Below are positions 22,449 to 33,269 of a stretch of 64,000 bases of DNA, piece after piece. The notes under the pieces are model-generated. The model made no database searches. It was not told where the DNA came from and saw nothing but the letters and a program-made list of their open reading frames with translations. The first letter of the stretch is position 1, and every line of letters begins with the position of its first letter. The stretch lies in assembly GCA_964351395.1 (NCBI GenBank), contig CAYGOF010000022.1:1-64000 (forward strand), read 5' to 3'. The position numbers and the translations under genes are program-made. The stretch is from Imperialibacter sp964351395 (GTDB lineage: Bacteria; Bacteroidota; Bacteroidia; Cytophagales; Cyclobacteriaceae).

Positions 22449-24275
22449 ATGAGATCGATCTACATCTGTGTCATTATTCTTTCATTCATCGCTGCTAGCT
22501 GCCAACAGGAAGAAAAGGCTCAGCCTCAAGAGCGCAATCCCGGCATCGACAGTCTGTTCGAGGCGTATAACGACTTCAAGCTCCGTATCAATCCAATAGA
22601 GGCCACCAAGGCAGGAGAGTCTGAATACAACGACAAAGTAGCTAACTACATCGCCGATGACTACCAGGCCGATCTGAAAGCCAACTATTCAGCTTTCTTA
22701 TCTGCACTCAAAACCTATGATTCTACCATGGTAAGTAGTTCGCAGTGGATGAGCATGCAGGTAATGGCCTGGGATTGTGAGATCAAACTGGAAGGCCTGA
22801 ACAACGCAATCGTGACGATGGCCTCCCCTATCTACAATCTTCCCAGCTTCGAGCTAATGCCACTTTTACAGATACAATCGCTTCATTTATACTTTTCGCA
22901 GCTTGCCGCTGGGCAGAGTGTGCAGCCTTTCAATACCGTGGAAGACTACGACAACTGGCTCAGCCGGATCGGCGATTACCTACCCTTTTTGGATACCTGT
23001 ATCGTGAAAATGAGAAAGGGGATGGCAACAGGTGTTGTCCCACCTAAATCGTTGATCGTTAAAATGATTCCTCAATTAGATGGCTTTATCAATGACCCTA
23101 TTTCGGAGCACCTCTACTATGCACCTATTCGTCAGATGCCTGATAGTTTTTCTGCAGAAGAAAAGGAAAGACTAACCAAAGCATATGCGGCCGTTATTCA
23201 GGACGAGCTAAAACCTAAGTACAAAGAGCTCCAGGAGTTTCTGCAAAACACCTATTTACCGGCAGGCACGGAAACTTCTGGTCTTGGCGCATTGCCAAAT
23301 GGCCCGGAAACATACAGCTACCTATTGCGCATGCACACCACCACCAATATGACGGCCGATGAGATTCATGAGCTAGGTAAAAGTGAGGTTAAAAGAATAT
23401 TGAGTGAAATGGAGAAAGCCAAAGCAGCCACTGGGTTCGAAGGCGACATGAGATCCTTTTTTGAGCATGTGCGGAATAGTAAAAGTCAAATGCCTTTTTC
23501 TGAACCAGCACAAGTCATAGCCAGCTTCAACGAAATCCGGCAGAGGGTGGAGGCAGGTTTGGGCAATGTTTTTGATTTGAAACCCAAGGCTACATTCAAT
23601 GTACGTAGAACAGAAGCATTCAGAGAGGCGTCTGCCAGTGCCGAATACGTACCAGGAAGCAAGGATGCCACTCGGGCAGGCACATTCTATGTACCTATCC
23701 CCGACGTGAACAGTTACAACAAGTTTGCCGACGAATCACTTTTCTTGCATGAAGCAGTACCAGGCCACCATTACCAACTTTCACTACAACAGGAAAATAC
23801 CGATCTGCCGGAATTCCTACATCCTGAGAGCCTTGGTGTGTTTGTGGAAGGCTGGGCATTATATGCAGAATCCCTTGGTGTTGAACTTGGGCTGTATAAG
23901 GACCCTTATCAATATTTTGGCATGTTGAGCATGGAAATGCACCGGGCCATCCGATTGGTGGTGGACACTGGCCTTCATGCCAAAGGCTGGACCAGAGAAG
24001 AAGCTATTCAGTACTCTCTTGATAACGAAGCAGACTCAGAAGCCTCTATCATTGCCTCTATTGAACGCTATATGGCGACTCCTGGTCAGGCTGTCTCGTA
24101 CAAAATAGGGCAGCTGAAAATCCAGGAGCTTCGCAAAAAAGCTGAGGCAGCGCTTGGTGACAAGTTCACTATTAAAGAGTTTCATAACCAGGTATTGAAT
24201 TCGGGAAGCTTGCCGCTGGTACTTCTCGAGCGAAAAATTGATGGTTGGATCAAATCCGAGTCTCATATGAACTAA
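22449..24275 (+). CDS. DUF885 family lipoprotein (putative metallopeptidase)
   Basis: Protein of 608 residues with a lipoprotein signal (SIYICVIILSFIAASC). The DUF885 core includes LFLHEAVPGHHYQLSL near residues 432-447, an HExxxxHH-type motif that suggests a zinc site, a second Glu region in VFVEGWALYAESLG about 25 residues on, and GQAVSYKIGQLKIQELR near the end. The family is distantly related to M3/M2-like zinc peptidases, but its activity is little studied. Probably periplasmic or outer-membrane attached. Confidence 0.88.
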   Translation: MRSIYICVIILSFIAASCQQEEKAQPQERNPGIDSLFEAYNDFKLRINPIEATKAGESEYNDKVANYIADDYQADLKANYSAFLSALKTYDSTMVSSSQWMSMQVMAWDCEIKLEGLNNAIVTMASPIYNLPSFELMPLLQIQSLHLYFSQLAAGQSVQPFNTVEDYDNWLSRIGDYLPFLDTCIVKMRKGMATGVVPPKSLIVKMIPQLDGFINDPISEHLYYAPIRQMPDSFSAEEKERLTKAYAAVIQDELKPKYKELQEFLQNTYLPAGTETSGLGALPNGPETYSYLLRMHTTTNMTADEIHELGKSEVKRILSEMEKAKAATGFEGDMRSFFEHVRNSKSQMPFSEPAQVIASFNEIRQRVEAGLGNVFDLKPKATFNVRRTEAFREASASAEYVPGSKDATRAGTFYVPIPDVNSYNKFADESLFLHEAVPGHHYQLSLQQENTDLPEFLHPESLGVFVEGWALYAESLGVELGLYKDPYQYFGMLSMEMHRAIRLVVDTGLHAKGWTREEAIQYSLDNEADSEASIIASIERYMATPGQAVSYKIGQLKIQELRKKAEAALGDKFTIKEFHNQVLNSGSLPLVLLERKIDGWIKSESHMN

Positions 24276-24429
24276 AGGATGTACAGTAAAGTCGTTTCAT
24301 TACGGCACATTAGTGTTTCATTTTGGCACACCTTCTTTGCGCAAACAAAATATATAAACTACTAGTTTACTGAAAGTTAGATCAATGGCACTTGGTTTGG
24401 CAAAGGCTAGCATATCCAATTTACCATCT

Positions 24430-26823
24430 ATGCTCAGAAATTATATTATCACAGCCTTCAGAAGCTTCAGGAATAACAAAACGTATACGCTTATTAACAT
24501 CCTGGGCTTAAGCTTGGGCATTGCTTGTTGTTTCATCTACTTCGGGATTGTTCGTCATGAAGTTTCTTTTGATCAATTCCACGATAATGGAAATAAGATT
24601 TTTCGGGTCGTAGAACACCAAAAAGGCGACAATGGCATGGAGTATCGTGCCTGGCTTCCCAATCCAATGGGGTATACGATTGAAGAAGAAGTGGTTGGCA
24701 CCCATGTCATTCCGCTACAAGGCCCTCTTAGTGGTACTGTAAAAATCCAGCATGGCGAAGATGTGAAACTCTTTAAAGAAGAAGGGAATATCCTCTTTGC
24801 CAACGGCAATCTGCTGCAGTATTTTAGCTTTCCTACGGTAAATAGAGTCGATCCGGTCATTCTTGATCAGCCTGAAAAGGTGATGCTGACGGAGACGATA
24901 GCAATGAAATATTTTGGTGATGAAAACCCAATCGGACAATATATTACCTACGCAGACATCAATTTGGAGGTAGTGGGGATATTAAGGGATATTCCTTACA
25001 ACTCCAGTCTCAGATTTGACATAGTAGCCTCCTACCCCACCATTCGAAAGATCTACCCAGATTGGATTTCCAACTGGGGCGCCTATTGGGAGGGAACGGC
25101 TTATGTAGTTGTTGATGATCCTTCGAGTGCTGAAAATATTGCTACTCAGATCAACTCTGTTGTTAAACAGCACTTTAAGGAAGATGATAAAGAAAGCACC
25201 GAATACTTTCTACAGCCTTTAGCGGATGTACATTCAAATGCGCGCTATGCCAATGGCCCCAACTATATTTTGCCAAAGGAGGCGCTACTGGCATCGGGAC
25301 TCACCGTGCTTATGATACTGATTGTATCGGTTTTCAATTTCATCAATCTTTCAACCAGTCAGGCCATCAAACGATCCAAAGAAATAGGTATTCGGAAGAC
25401 GTTAGGAGGACGGAAGATTAACCTAATCGCGCAGTTCCTACTGGAAACGTTATTGATCGTTTCCCTTTCAAGCATACTCGCACTTACTCTAAGTCAGTTT
25501 TTCATCAATTGGCTCAATAAAACAGTGAGCGATTTACCCATCAGACTAGCGTTTGATGGAAGCATCGCTTTCATAACCATAGCCATGATACTTGTCGTGA
25601 CACTTTTATCGGGCATTTACCCTGCTACAGTACTGGCCAGGTTCAATCCCATCCAGGCCATTAAAAATCAAGTTTCTCTCAACCAGGTAGGCAGCTTTTC
25701 CTTAAGGAAAGTCCTTATTGTCGCGCAATTCACGGTAGCCAATTTACTGATTGCGATCACCATCATCGCTTCTGCCCAGATGTATTTCATCGAGAGGAAA
25801 GACCTGGGGTTTGACTCGAAAAATATTGTCATGATGAGCTTTTCTGACAAGGCCACCGCCGGTTTTGACGTCATAAAGCATGATTTTGAATCTTTCAATT
25901 TTGTAAAAAATGCTACATGGTGCATGGGCCCACCACAAACGGGCTGGAGCTGGTACTCATCCTACAGTTTATTTGGCAAACCAACAAATGATGCGCTTCA
26001 CGCCAATCTTCGTTTTGTAGACGCCAGTTACCTGTCAACTTTTAGCATCCCACTTTTAGCGGGACGTAATATTGAAAACATCCAATATCCGGATTCAGCG
26101 CAACAAGTACTCGTGAACGAAGAGTTTGTTAGCAGGTTAGGTCTTTCACCAGCAGAAGCTGTTGGAAGAAAAATTAGTTACAATGGGAGCTTTGAAGGAA
26201 CGATCGAAGGAGTGGTAAAGAACTTTCATGTATCAAAACTTCAGCAGGCTATTCCTCCGGCTATGTTGGCCTATCAACCAAGACAAATGAATGTGATAGC
26301 ACTAAAAGTAGCCAGCAATGATTTGGCTTCTTTTCGGCAGCAGCTCGAGGCGAAGTATCGAACATACGATCAGGAAGGCTTTTTTGATCCAAGGCTTTTA
26401 GAAGATGAAATCTCGAACACCTATTTTATTGAAAATTTAATGTTCAGCTCATTTCGTTTGTTTTCGTTTTTGGCAATTGCAATTAGCCTGATGGGACTTT
26501 ACGGCTTGGTCAATTTTATGCTCGCCAAAAACCGCAAAACAATCAGTATCAAAAAGATATTTGGTGCAAGTACTGAAATGCTTTTGGCAGGCATGTCAAA
26601 GGAGTACTTGATTCTACTAAGTATCGCTTTTGCCATTTCTACTCCTTTCTGCCTGGTATTAATGAATAATTGGCTCAACGATTTTTATTACCACATAGAG
26701 ATAAGTTGGATACACTTTATGTTTAGCTTCCTTTCTATTTTATTCGTTGCTGTTCTAACGGTTGCTTATAAGTCGTTCCAGGTGGCTACAGAAAACCCAA
26801 TAGAATCCTTGAGAAGCGAGTAA
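24430..26823 (+). CDS. FtsX/MacB-type ABC transporter permease
   Basis: Permease of 798 residues. The start at 24430 (MLRNYIITAFRSFRNNKTY) is preferred over the in-frame ATG at 24385 because it matches the canonical N-terminus of the two sister permeases in this window. Domains in order: signal-anchor helix (about 20-42), MacB periplasmic domain, FtsX domain with KRSKEIGIRKTLGGRK near 320, a second helix with an extracytoplasmic domain, and a terminal FtsX domain (KTISIKKIFGASTEM near 700). No ATPase is adjacent. Possible roles are lipoprotein or peptide export, or signalling; substrate unknown. Confidence 0.92.
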   Translation: MLRNYIITAFRSFRNNKTYTLINILGLSLGIACCFIYFGIVRHEVSFDQFHDNGNKIFRVVEHQKGDNGMEYRAWLPNPMGYTIEEEVVGTHVIPLQGPLSGTVKIQHGEDVKLFKEEGNILFANGNLLQYFSFPTVNRVDPVILDQPEKVMLTETIAMKYFGDENPIGQYITYADINLEVVGILRDIPYNSSLRFDIVASYPTIRKIYPDWISNWGAYWEGTAYVVVDDPSSAENIATQINSVVKQHFKEDDKESTEYFLQPLADVHSNARYANGPNYILPKEALLASGLTVLMILIVSVFNFINLSTSQAIKRSKEIGIRKTLGGRKINLIAQFLLETLLIVSLSSILALTLSQFFINWLNKTVSDLPIRLAFDGSIAFITIAMILVVTLLSGIYPATVLARFNPIQAIKNQVSLNQVGSFSLRKVLIVAQFTVANLLIAITIIASAQMYFIERKDLGFDSKNIVMMSFSDKATAGFDVIKHDFESFNFVKNATWCMGPPQTGWSWYSSYSLFGKPTNDALHANLRFVDASYLSTFSIPLLAGRNIENIQYPDSAQQVLVNEEFVSRLGLSPAEAVGRKISYNGSFEGTIEGVVKNFHVSKLQQAIPPAMLAYQPRQMNVIALKVASNDLASFRQQLEAKYRTYDQEGFFDPRLLEDEISNTYFIENLMFSSFRLFSFLAIAISLMGLYGLVNFMLAKNRKTISIKKIFGASTEMLLAGMSKEYLILLSIAFAISTPFCLVLMNNWLNDFYYHIEISWIHFMFSFLSILFVAVLTVAYKSFQVATENPIESLRSE

Positions 26824-26969
26824 TAACTACATATCTACCCACGATGATTTTGTTGCGAGGCCCAAATGAGGGCTCTATTGTAAAAATAAGATGAAAAATC
26901 CCCTAAGTACTGAAATAGCTGAGTTGAATAAAGATCGAAAAAGCGGACACTAATAAAGTATACCCATAC

Positions 26970-28544
26970 TTAATTCAGCACGGGCACTGGGAAGCTATCC
27001 GGCTGTTCGGTAAAAGTGATGGTAAAAGTAGTTCCAAGCCCTTCTTCGCTTTCTACCGCTATTTGGCCACCCACAAGTTCCACTTGTGTTTTTACTATAT
27101 ACAAGCCAAGGCCTCGACCTTCACTGCCTGTATGAAAACGCTTATAAAGCATAAATACACGGTCCCCAATGGCATTGTAGTCGAAGCCAATTCCGTTGTC
27201 TGCCAGCGTCAGTACTATGTTTCCATTTTCTTTCCGGGAGTGAATGGTAATTCTTGGCTCTCTCTTTTTCGACCTGAATTTCACTGAATTGCTTATCAGG
27301 TTAAAAAGAATGCTCTGCAGAAAGGATTTTGTCGTAAAGAGAGACGAGGCATCCGATAAATGGGCCTCAATTTCCACCTCACCGGTTTTGCATTCCGGAA
27401 TGCTTGCAACAATCAAATCCAGCTCTTTTTGGAGGTCGACCATTTCATTGGATCTGTGCACTTCATTCTTCATGTCTATGATCTTTGTGAGATCACGGAT
27501 CACCTGATCAAAACCAATCGCAGAGGCATTGGTCATCTTTATTAGTTGCTGATGCGATTCGGGAAATTGATCTAAATCCTGCTTCAGCAAATCCGTTAGC
27601 CCAAGCAGGGTAGAGAGCGGCCCTCTTAGGTTATGGGAAATAGTATACGAAAACTGACGGAGCTCTTCATTGTACTTGCTCAAGTCATCATTTGCCTGTA
27701 GCAGCTGCCTGTTTTTCTCCAATATCTCTGTTTCAAGGTCAGAGTTTGCACCCATCAATCTTATTTTATGGTCTTCGATCGTTTGTAAGGCCGACATCAG
27801 CTGCGCCTGGTTGGCTTCTAATTGCTGGGTTTTTGTTTGAATTTCGATGTTTTGGGCTTCTACCATCGAATTTCGTTGCTGAAGCATTTTGTTTGATCCT
27901 ACCAGCTCATCGATAAGCATTGTATTCTCCTCCTCTGTCCGTTCCTGAAGATGTTTGATGAAAAGAAATCCCACTAAAACAAAGGCATAGATGAGTACGG
28001 GGAAAAAATTAGAGTTATAGTAATAACTATGCGCAAAAAAGCCCAGCTGATGATAACCGACTCCAAAAAAATTGTGGATTGGATCGTAAAGCGCCAACGA
28101 CAAAAACGAAAAAGAAACTCCAATAAGAAGGCTAATCTTCTCTTTTAGAGAGAAAAGTGTTAGTGGAACAATCATGAGCCCGAGCAGAATAGTCCGAAAG
28201 TCAAAAAACGTATTTGGGTCCACTTGCTCAGGATAAAGTATAACAATAAGAACCGAAAGGGTCATTGTACCAACAACCGTTTTTCCGCAAAGAAACAAGC
28301 GGGCAGCGGTATGAAAGCCCCAGCGATTCAAAGCAATGGGCAGTAGGTTAAGTATTCCAGTTAACACGATACCGACCGGGATTTCGGGTTGATCAAAAAA
28401 GATGAACTCGGTGGAGGCAATAATGATAGTAAGTACAAATATTGCCATAGCATAATAGTTGGAAACGAGTATGCTCCTGTTTCTTGATAAACTGAAAACT
28501 GGACTGGTTCCAATACTTGCTATCCTTTTTGCTAAATGACTCAT
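26970..28544 (-). CDS. membrane-bound sensor histidine kinase
   Basis: Kinase of 524 residues. About six hydrophobic helices (roughly 28-195) are followed by a coiled coil (about 205-285, with many Glu, Gln and Asn). The HisKA H-box reads FSYTISHNLRGPLSTLLGL, with the phosphoacceptor His near residue 301. The ATPase domain (about 405-515) has an N-box with NLISNSVKF, DNGIGFD and GRGLGLYIVK. No response regulator gene is adjacent, so its partner is elsewhere. The same H-box style recurs in the kinases at 51549 and 53481. Confidence 0.92.
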   Translation of the reverse strand: MSHLAKRIASIGTSPVFSLSRNRSILVSNYYAMAIFVLTIIIASTEFIFFDQPEIPVGIVLTGILNLLPIALNRWGFHTAARLFLCGKTVVGTMTLSVLIVILYPEQVDPNTFFDFRTILLGLMIVPLTLFSLKEKISLLIGVSFSFLSLALYDPIHNFFGVGYHQLGFFAHSYYYNSNFFPVLIYAFVLVGFLFIKHLQERTEEENTMLIDELVGSNKMLQQRNSMVEAQNIEIQTKTQQLEANQAQLMSALQTIEDHKIRLMGANSDLETEILEKNRQLLQANDDLSKYNEELRQFSYTISHNLRGPLSTLLGLTDLLKQDLDQFPESHQQLIKMTNASAIGFDQVIRDLTKIIDMKNEVHRSNEMVDLQKELDLIVASIPECKTGEVEIEAHLSDASSLFTTKSFLQSILFNLISNSVKFRSKKREPRITIHSRKENGNIVLTLADNGIGFDYNAIGDRVFMLYKRFHTGSEGRGLGLYIVKTQVELVGGQIAVESEEGLGTTFTITFTEQPDSFPVPVLN

Positions 28545-29160
28545 AATTTCGTCTTAACTTCCTATTTCAATGCTTTCATACATACCCTTGGAAAACATTA
28601 AGCTCTTTTTAAGGGAATATATCACTTTGTTGAAATCTATCGCATTCAATTATTTATTCCGGTTTAAACAACTCATCCAGCTCCACTGCGTCACGTAATT
28701 ATTGGATCTTTTACATCATTATTGAGTTAAAGCAATCATTTGAATCAGTCTCAAAGGGCAAGATTATTGTATGTTATATAGTCCGGCTAGCTTCATAACA
28801 TTCTGCAAGTTACCACCTTAGAAAAAATGAATATCTTGAGTTTTAAAGAAAAACTTACTTGTCATTGACGCTTGGTTCAAACGCATCGCTGAAGCTGATA
28901 CCTGGTCGAAAAGATGGCCAAATTAAATATGGAAATAACTGTTTTCATGATCATCCGCTACTGCCGACATAGCAGTACCATCTCAACCAATCGGGTTAAA
29001 AAAAGTCATAGATAGCTCAACCTTGATCCTTTACTTTTTGGATTGAAATTAAATTGCCACGAGCCCTAAGCTGCTCAGGTTTATCCAATCATGAAATTGG
29101 GCTTCTTTATCTCAGCAAAAAAAGGCAACTTATGCTGTTCAAACTAAACGCACGCTTATC
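28545..29160. other. intergenic region, no gene recognised
   Basis: About 616 bp between two genes transcribed away from each other. It must contain their promoters. One short frame gives VIDAWFKRIAEADTWSKRW (near 28865-28920) but has no start and no family that I recognise. No repeat, RNA hairpin or insertion sequence end was seen. Confidence 0.5.
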
Positions 29161-30453
29161 ATGAAAAGAAGAGTCTTTCTTAAAAATACAGCACTCACAG
29201 CCTCGTCCATCGCTTTCCTTTCATCTTCCGCATGGTCGCGGGTTAAAATCGACCGGCTGAGAACTGCCCACATTGGGGTAGGTGGAATGGGAGGGGAAGA
29301 CCTCAAATCAATTTCTTCTCACAAACTGGTAGATGTTACTGCCTTGTGTGATGTAGATGCGAATAATTTAGCTGCCGCCAACAAGCTTCATAAAGGAGCA
29401 AAGACTTTCACTGATTACAGAAGGCTATTTGACGAAATCGGTAAGAGCATCGATGCGGTCATCGTGTCGACACCAGACCATACCCATGCCCCTGCCTCCA
29501 TGTTGGCCATGCAAATGGGCAAGCCTGTTTATTGTCAAAAGCCTTTGACTCACCATGTGTCGGAAGCTCGTGCCATGCGAAAGATGGCTGAAGACAATAA
29601 TTTGATCACTCAAATGGGGATACAAATCCACTCATGGAAACAATACCGCGGCACGGCACAATTGATCCAGTCGGGCATTATCGGGAAAGTGCACACTGTG
29701 AGGGCCTGGTCGAACAAAAACTGGGGCTACGACGGTCCGGCCCCTAAGGGAAGCGATCCTGTTCCTTCTACCCTCAACTGGGACCTTTGGCTTGGCACAT
29801 CGCCTAAAAGGGAATACAAAACAGACATTTATCACCCCGGCAACTGGAGAAAACTGCTCGACTATGGTTGCGGAACTCTGGGTGACATGGGTGTGCATAT
29901 TTTCGATACACCTTACACAGCCCTTGCGCTAGATGTACCCAAAACCATCACCAACGAGTGCCGGAAGCCTACTGGATTTGGCCACCCTGAAAAAAACGTG
30001 GTGACTTATGAATTCCCTGGTACCGCTTATACTGCTGACACCCTTAAGTGGGTGTGGTACGATGGCGTGACTGCCCCTGATTCACACGAAGAACTGACCA
30101 TGCCCAATGGCGACAAGTTGCCTAGCCAGGGCGCCATGTTCATTGGAGAAAAAGGCCGCCTATTGCTGCCACATATCGATTACCCAAAACTGATCGTTGA
30201 AGGCAAGTACGAAAAATTCGAATTCCCGGAGCTTCCAGAGGCTGATCATTACCACCAGTTTGTGGACACTTGCCTTGGCACTGACAAAACTAGCGCTCCC
30301 TTTTCTTACGCAGCCCGATTAACGGAAGCAATTTTACTTGGCGTGGTGGCCAATCGCTTCCCGAATGAAACACTGCATTGGAACAATGGCACTCAAAAAT
30401 TCGACGAAGCCAAAGCCAATAAACTTTTGGAAGTACCTTACAGAAAATTTTAA
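29161..30453 (+). CDS. Gfo/Idh/MocA family oxidoreductase, exported
   Basis: NAD(P)-dependent dehydrogenase of 430 residues with a twin-arginine-like or Sec export signal (MKRRVFLKNTALTASSIAFL). The Rossmann start RTAHIGVGGMGGEDLKSI (about 34-51) and VSTPDHTHAPASM with KPVYCQKPLTHHVSEAR (about 120-140, containing the EKP-like catalytic Lys) are typical; YHPGNWRKLLDYGCGTLGDMGVH fits the substrate side. Exported members of this family act on sugars or inositols in many Bacteroidota. A TIM-barrel isomerase gene at 32056 on the other strand is a common functional partner. Confidence 0.9.
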   Translation: MKRRVFLKNTALTASSIAFLSSSAWSRVKIDRLRTAHIGVGGMGGEDLKSISSHKLVDVTALCDVDANNLAAANKLHKGAKTFTDYRRLFDEIGKSIDAVIVSTPDHTHAPASMLAMQMGKPVYCQKPLTHHVSEARAMRKMAEDNNLITQMGIQIHSWKQYRGTAQLIQSGIIGKVHTVRAWSNKNWGYDGPAPKGSDPVPSTLNWDLWLGTSPKREYKTDIYHPGNWRKLLDYGCGTLGDMGVHIFDTPYTALALDVPKTITNECRKPTGFGHPEKNVVTYEFPGTAYTADTLKWVWYDGVTAPDSHEELTMPNGDKLPSQGAMFIGEKGRLLLPHIDYPKLIVEGKYEKFEFPELPEADHYHQFVDTCLGTDKTSAPFSYAARLTEAILLGVVANRFPNETLHWNNGTQKFDEAKANKLLEVPYRKF

Positions 30454-30529
30454 TGCAGAAAGGGTGGCTGAGTGAGCTCATCATCAAGGCGCCCTTTCCT
30501 TTAGCAAACCATTGGCCACTATCATCAAC

Positions 30530-32053
30530 ATGAATATCGAAAGGCTCTTTCTTGCACTATTGGTTGGTCTTTTACTTACCAATGCTGGGTTTTCACAGTC
30601 AAAATCAAAAAGTAAATCTCCAGCTTCTGATTTAGATGCCCTGATTGTGCAGGGAATGAAGGATTGGGAAATCCCTGGAATGGCCGTGGTAGTAGTGAAA
30701 AACGGTGAAGTTGTTTTCAAGAGACCGTACGGAGTAAAAAGTATTAGCAAAAAGGACCCTGTGGACGAAAATACTTTGTTCAATATGGGCTCAACAACGA
30801 AAGCACTTATTGCCATGTCGGTGGGCATACTTGTCGATCGGGGCCAACTCGAATGGGAAGATAAGGTCATTGACCACATGCCTTCTTTTCGACTTTCAGA
30901 TCCGTACATAACAGCTGAAGCAAGAGTGAAAGACCTGTTGACCCATAATCTGGGAATTGGGGATGCCGACCTGATTTGGATAGTGGACAGTCTGTCGACG
31001 GAAGAAACACTAAAGAAATTCCAGTTGGCAGAAAAGGCCTATCCACTCAGGGGCGGGTTTATTTACCAGAACCTAATGTATGCTGAAGCGGGAGAACTGA
31101 TCCAAGCAGTCAGTGGACAACATTGGACCGGTTTTGTGGAGGAAAACCTTTTCAAACCACTTGGTTTCACAAGAACAGTGGCAAAATCAGTCGATATTTT
31201 GAAAGCAGGCAATTATACAACCCCTCATTACGACGACCCTGACGAGGGAGTAGTAGAAGTTGGCTATACCTTCTCTGATCAGATCGGGGCCGCCGGCATG
31301 ATATGGGCCAGCATCAATGACATGGGCAACTACTTACAGTTCCTGACTAACGATGGCGTTTACAAAGGCGACACCATCCTGCAACCTGCTACATTCAAAT
31401 ACCTTTTTAAAGCTCATAGTTTCGTTGGTGAAGACTTCTTTTATCCCACGCAGGCGCTTACTCACCCTGATTGGATGACCTATGGACTGGGATGGTTTCA
31501 ACAAAACTACAAGGGCAAAAAACTCGACTTTCACACAGGCAGTATTGCAGGACTTATAGCCATTGCTGCCGTGATGCACGATGAGAATACGGCAGTTTAT
31601 GTGCTCTGCAACCTAGATCATGCCGAATTGCGGCACGCTGTTATGTTCAAGGCATTAGACCTTTATGCGTTTAACGATAATAGCCGCGATTGGCACAAGG
31701 AGATCTTTGATCTTTATTCGGGTTTTAAGCAGCAATCGTTAATTGCTGCGAAAAAGGTTGAAGAAGCACGAGTGCTTAACACGAAGCCTACTTTAGCATT
31801 GGAAGCTTACGCCGGCACTTACCAGCACAAAATGTATGGAACAGTAAAAGTAACCGCTACTAGCGCCGGCCTGTCTTTCAATTTCAACGACTACTTGTAT
31901 CAGGAAGCGGCACACTGGCACTACGATACTTTCAGAGCTCCTAAGCATCCAAAATGGCGTTTTGAACTGATGTATGACTTCAATATCGGACCAGATGCTC
32001 AGGTGCAAGACATGAATGTGTTTGGGCAGCGATTTGTGAGGGTAAAAGAATAA
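30530..32053 (+). CDS. serine hydrolase, beta-lactamase/class C-like
   Basis: Exported protein of 507 residues from the start at 30530, which gives the signal MNIERLFLALLVGLLLTNAGFS; an ATG 18 nt upstream is less likely. The active-site motif is Ser88-Thr-Thr-Lys91 in FNMGSTTKALIA. The Tyr-x-Asn element is in GFIYQNLMYAEAG and the His-Thr-Gly in LDFHTGSIAG. A C-terminal beta-rich domain follows (about 410-507, with EAYAGTYQHKMYG). Family members include D-aminopeptidases, esterases and penicillin-interactive enzymes. Nothing shows a resistance role. Confidence 0.9.
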   Translation: MNIERLFLALLVGLLLTNAGFSQSKSKSKSPASDLDALIVQGMKDWEIPGMAVVVVKNGEVVFKRPYGVKSISKKDPVDENTLFNMGSTTKALIAMSVGILVDRGQLEWEDKVIDHMPSFRLSDPYITAEARVKDLLTHNLGIGDADLIWIVDSLSTEETLKKFQLAEKAYPLRGGFIYQNLMYAEAGELIQAVSGQHWTGFVEENLFKPLGFTRTVAKSVDILKAGNYTTPHYDDPDEGVVEVGYTFSDQIGAAGMIWASINDMGNYLQFLTNDGVYKGDTILQPATFKYLFKAHSFVGEDFFYPTQALTHPDWMTYGLGWFQQNYKGKKLDFHTGSIAGLIAIAAVMHDENTAVYVLCNLDHAELRHAVMFKALDLYAFNDNSRDWHKEIFDLYSGFKQQSLIAAKKVEEARVLNTKPTLALEAYAGTYQHKMYGTVKVTATSAGLSFNFNDYLYQEAAHWHYDTFRAPKHPKWRFELMYDFNIGPDAQVQDMNVFGQRFVRVKE

Positions 32054-32055
32054 AC

Positions 32056-33189
32056 TCAGCTCAATTCCTTCATCTCCACCACCTTCACGTCCTTTTTATC
32101 AGGTTGCTTTAGAGGCATATTTTTGCTCTGATCGTAAGCATAGCCGTTTTGAGTCAGCGGCCAAAGCATTGGCGACAAAAACAGTAAACTGGCTTTGTAA
32201 CCCTGCATGATGGCACCTTCGTTGCCGGTGGCTTTGGAAAGCTTTGCTTCATTTTCCATCTCATAGGGCCCATTGAAGCCCCGCTGATTGAGCGTATCGA
32301 TAAACTTCCTCCAATCCATGCTGTCTGAGCCACCAAAGCCGGGCATCATCGCTTCATAGTTATGCCGGTCCCAGCTATGAGCCGCAATTGGAACTTCTGC
32401 CTTTTCGGCAAGGCCTTTGTTAACTGTCTGCATTGGATACATGCCCCCCCAATGTGTGCGGGTGGCATTATCGAGGTTACGAGTAGCCTTCACATGAATC
32501 CGATGCAGCCTTTCAATATCCATTGCTTTAATTACTTCGGCTGGATCAATGTTTTGCCAAACATCATGAGAGGGGTCGTAGATTTCACCATGTGCCTTAC
32601 TGGGAATGAGTTCATACATCAACTTGCGGGCTGCCAATACACCCGGTAGGTTATTGAAAGTCCCGGTAAAGCCTTCCGACCGCCAGCCTTCCATCGGGCA
32701 GTTTTCGTATAAAATGGTCACCCCAAGGTCTTCGGCATATTTCACAATGGGTGTGAAAATGCGAGCATATTCATCCAGGTTTTTCTGAAAGCCACCCTCG
32801 GTATTTCCCATTTCGTGGTTATAACCAACAAAGGTGCCCACCTTCACGTCGTTCTCATCGCCACCGAGTAAATGGGCGATTCGAATCAACTTCAAAAGAT
32901 GGTTCTGGTTGTTCACTCTTTCAGCCTCATCGCCTCCAATCAGGTTTTCAAAAGCGCCGATTGAAAGTTTCAACTTATCGGCATTGAACAGGTCGATGAT
33001 GCGAGCCGCTTCCTCTGGTCCGAAGCTCTCATAATCAAGATGAGTGGCCACGTGATCCTGCCGGGTACCATCACGTCGAAACACGCAAAGGTCTAGACCT
33101 TGAACGTCTGCTTCTTTTGCCTTATCAATGATTTGCTCCAGCGTCAGGTAGTCGAAAGCGGAAGTCATAAACCAAAGTTGATTGTTCAT
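32056..33189 (-). CDS. sugar phosphate isomerase/epimerase-like TIM-barrel protein
   Basis: Protein of 377 residues. The start at 33189 (MNNQLWFMTSAFDYLTLEQ) begins the first barrel strand; the longer frame from 33231 has a non-conserved extension. Motifs of the AP-endonuclease-2/xylose isomerase-like family include GLDLCVFRR, KLSIGAFENL, GVTILYENCPMEG (metal Glu), GEIYDPSHDVWQ (metal Asp/His) and PYEMENEAKL. It is convergent with the serine hydrolase (2 nt apart). Together with the Gfo/Idh/MocA protein it suggests sugar or inositol breakdown. Confidence 0.85.
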   Translation of the reverse strand: MNNQLWFMTSAFDYLTLEQIIDKAKEADVQGLDLCVFRRDGTRQDHVATHLDYESFGPEEAARIIDLFNADKLKLSIGAFENLIGGDEAERVNNQNHLLKLIRIAHLLGGDENDVKVGTFVGYNHEMGNTEGGFQKNLDEYARIFTPIVKYAEDLGVTILYENCPMEGWRSEGFTGTFNNLPGVLAARKLMYELIPSKAHGEIYDPSHDVWQNIDPAEVIKAMDIERLHRIHVKATRNLDNATRTHWGGMYPMQTVNKGLAEKAEVPIAAHSWDRHNYEAMMPGFGGSDSMDWRKFIDTLNQRGFNGPYEMENEAKLSKATGNEGAIMQGYKASLLFLSPMLWPLTQNGYAYDQSKNMPLKQPDKKDVKVVEMKELS

Positions 33190-33269
33190 AGTGGGAGGAG
33201 TTGTTCGATGTAGGCTAAAAGTAACCAACACCTAAACAATTCAAAAGACTTCACTCATTCAACGGCAGA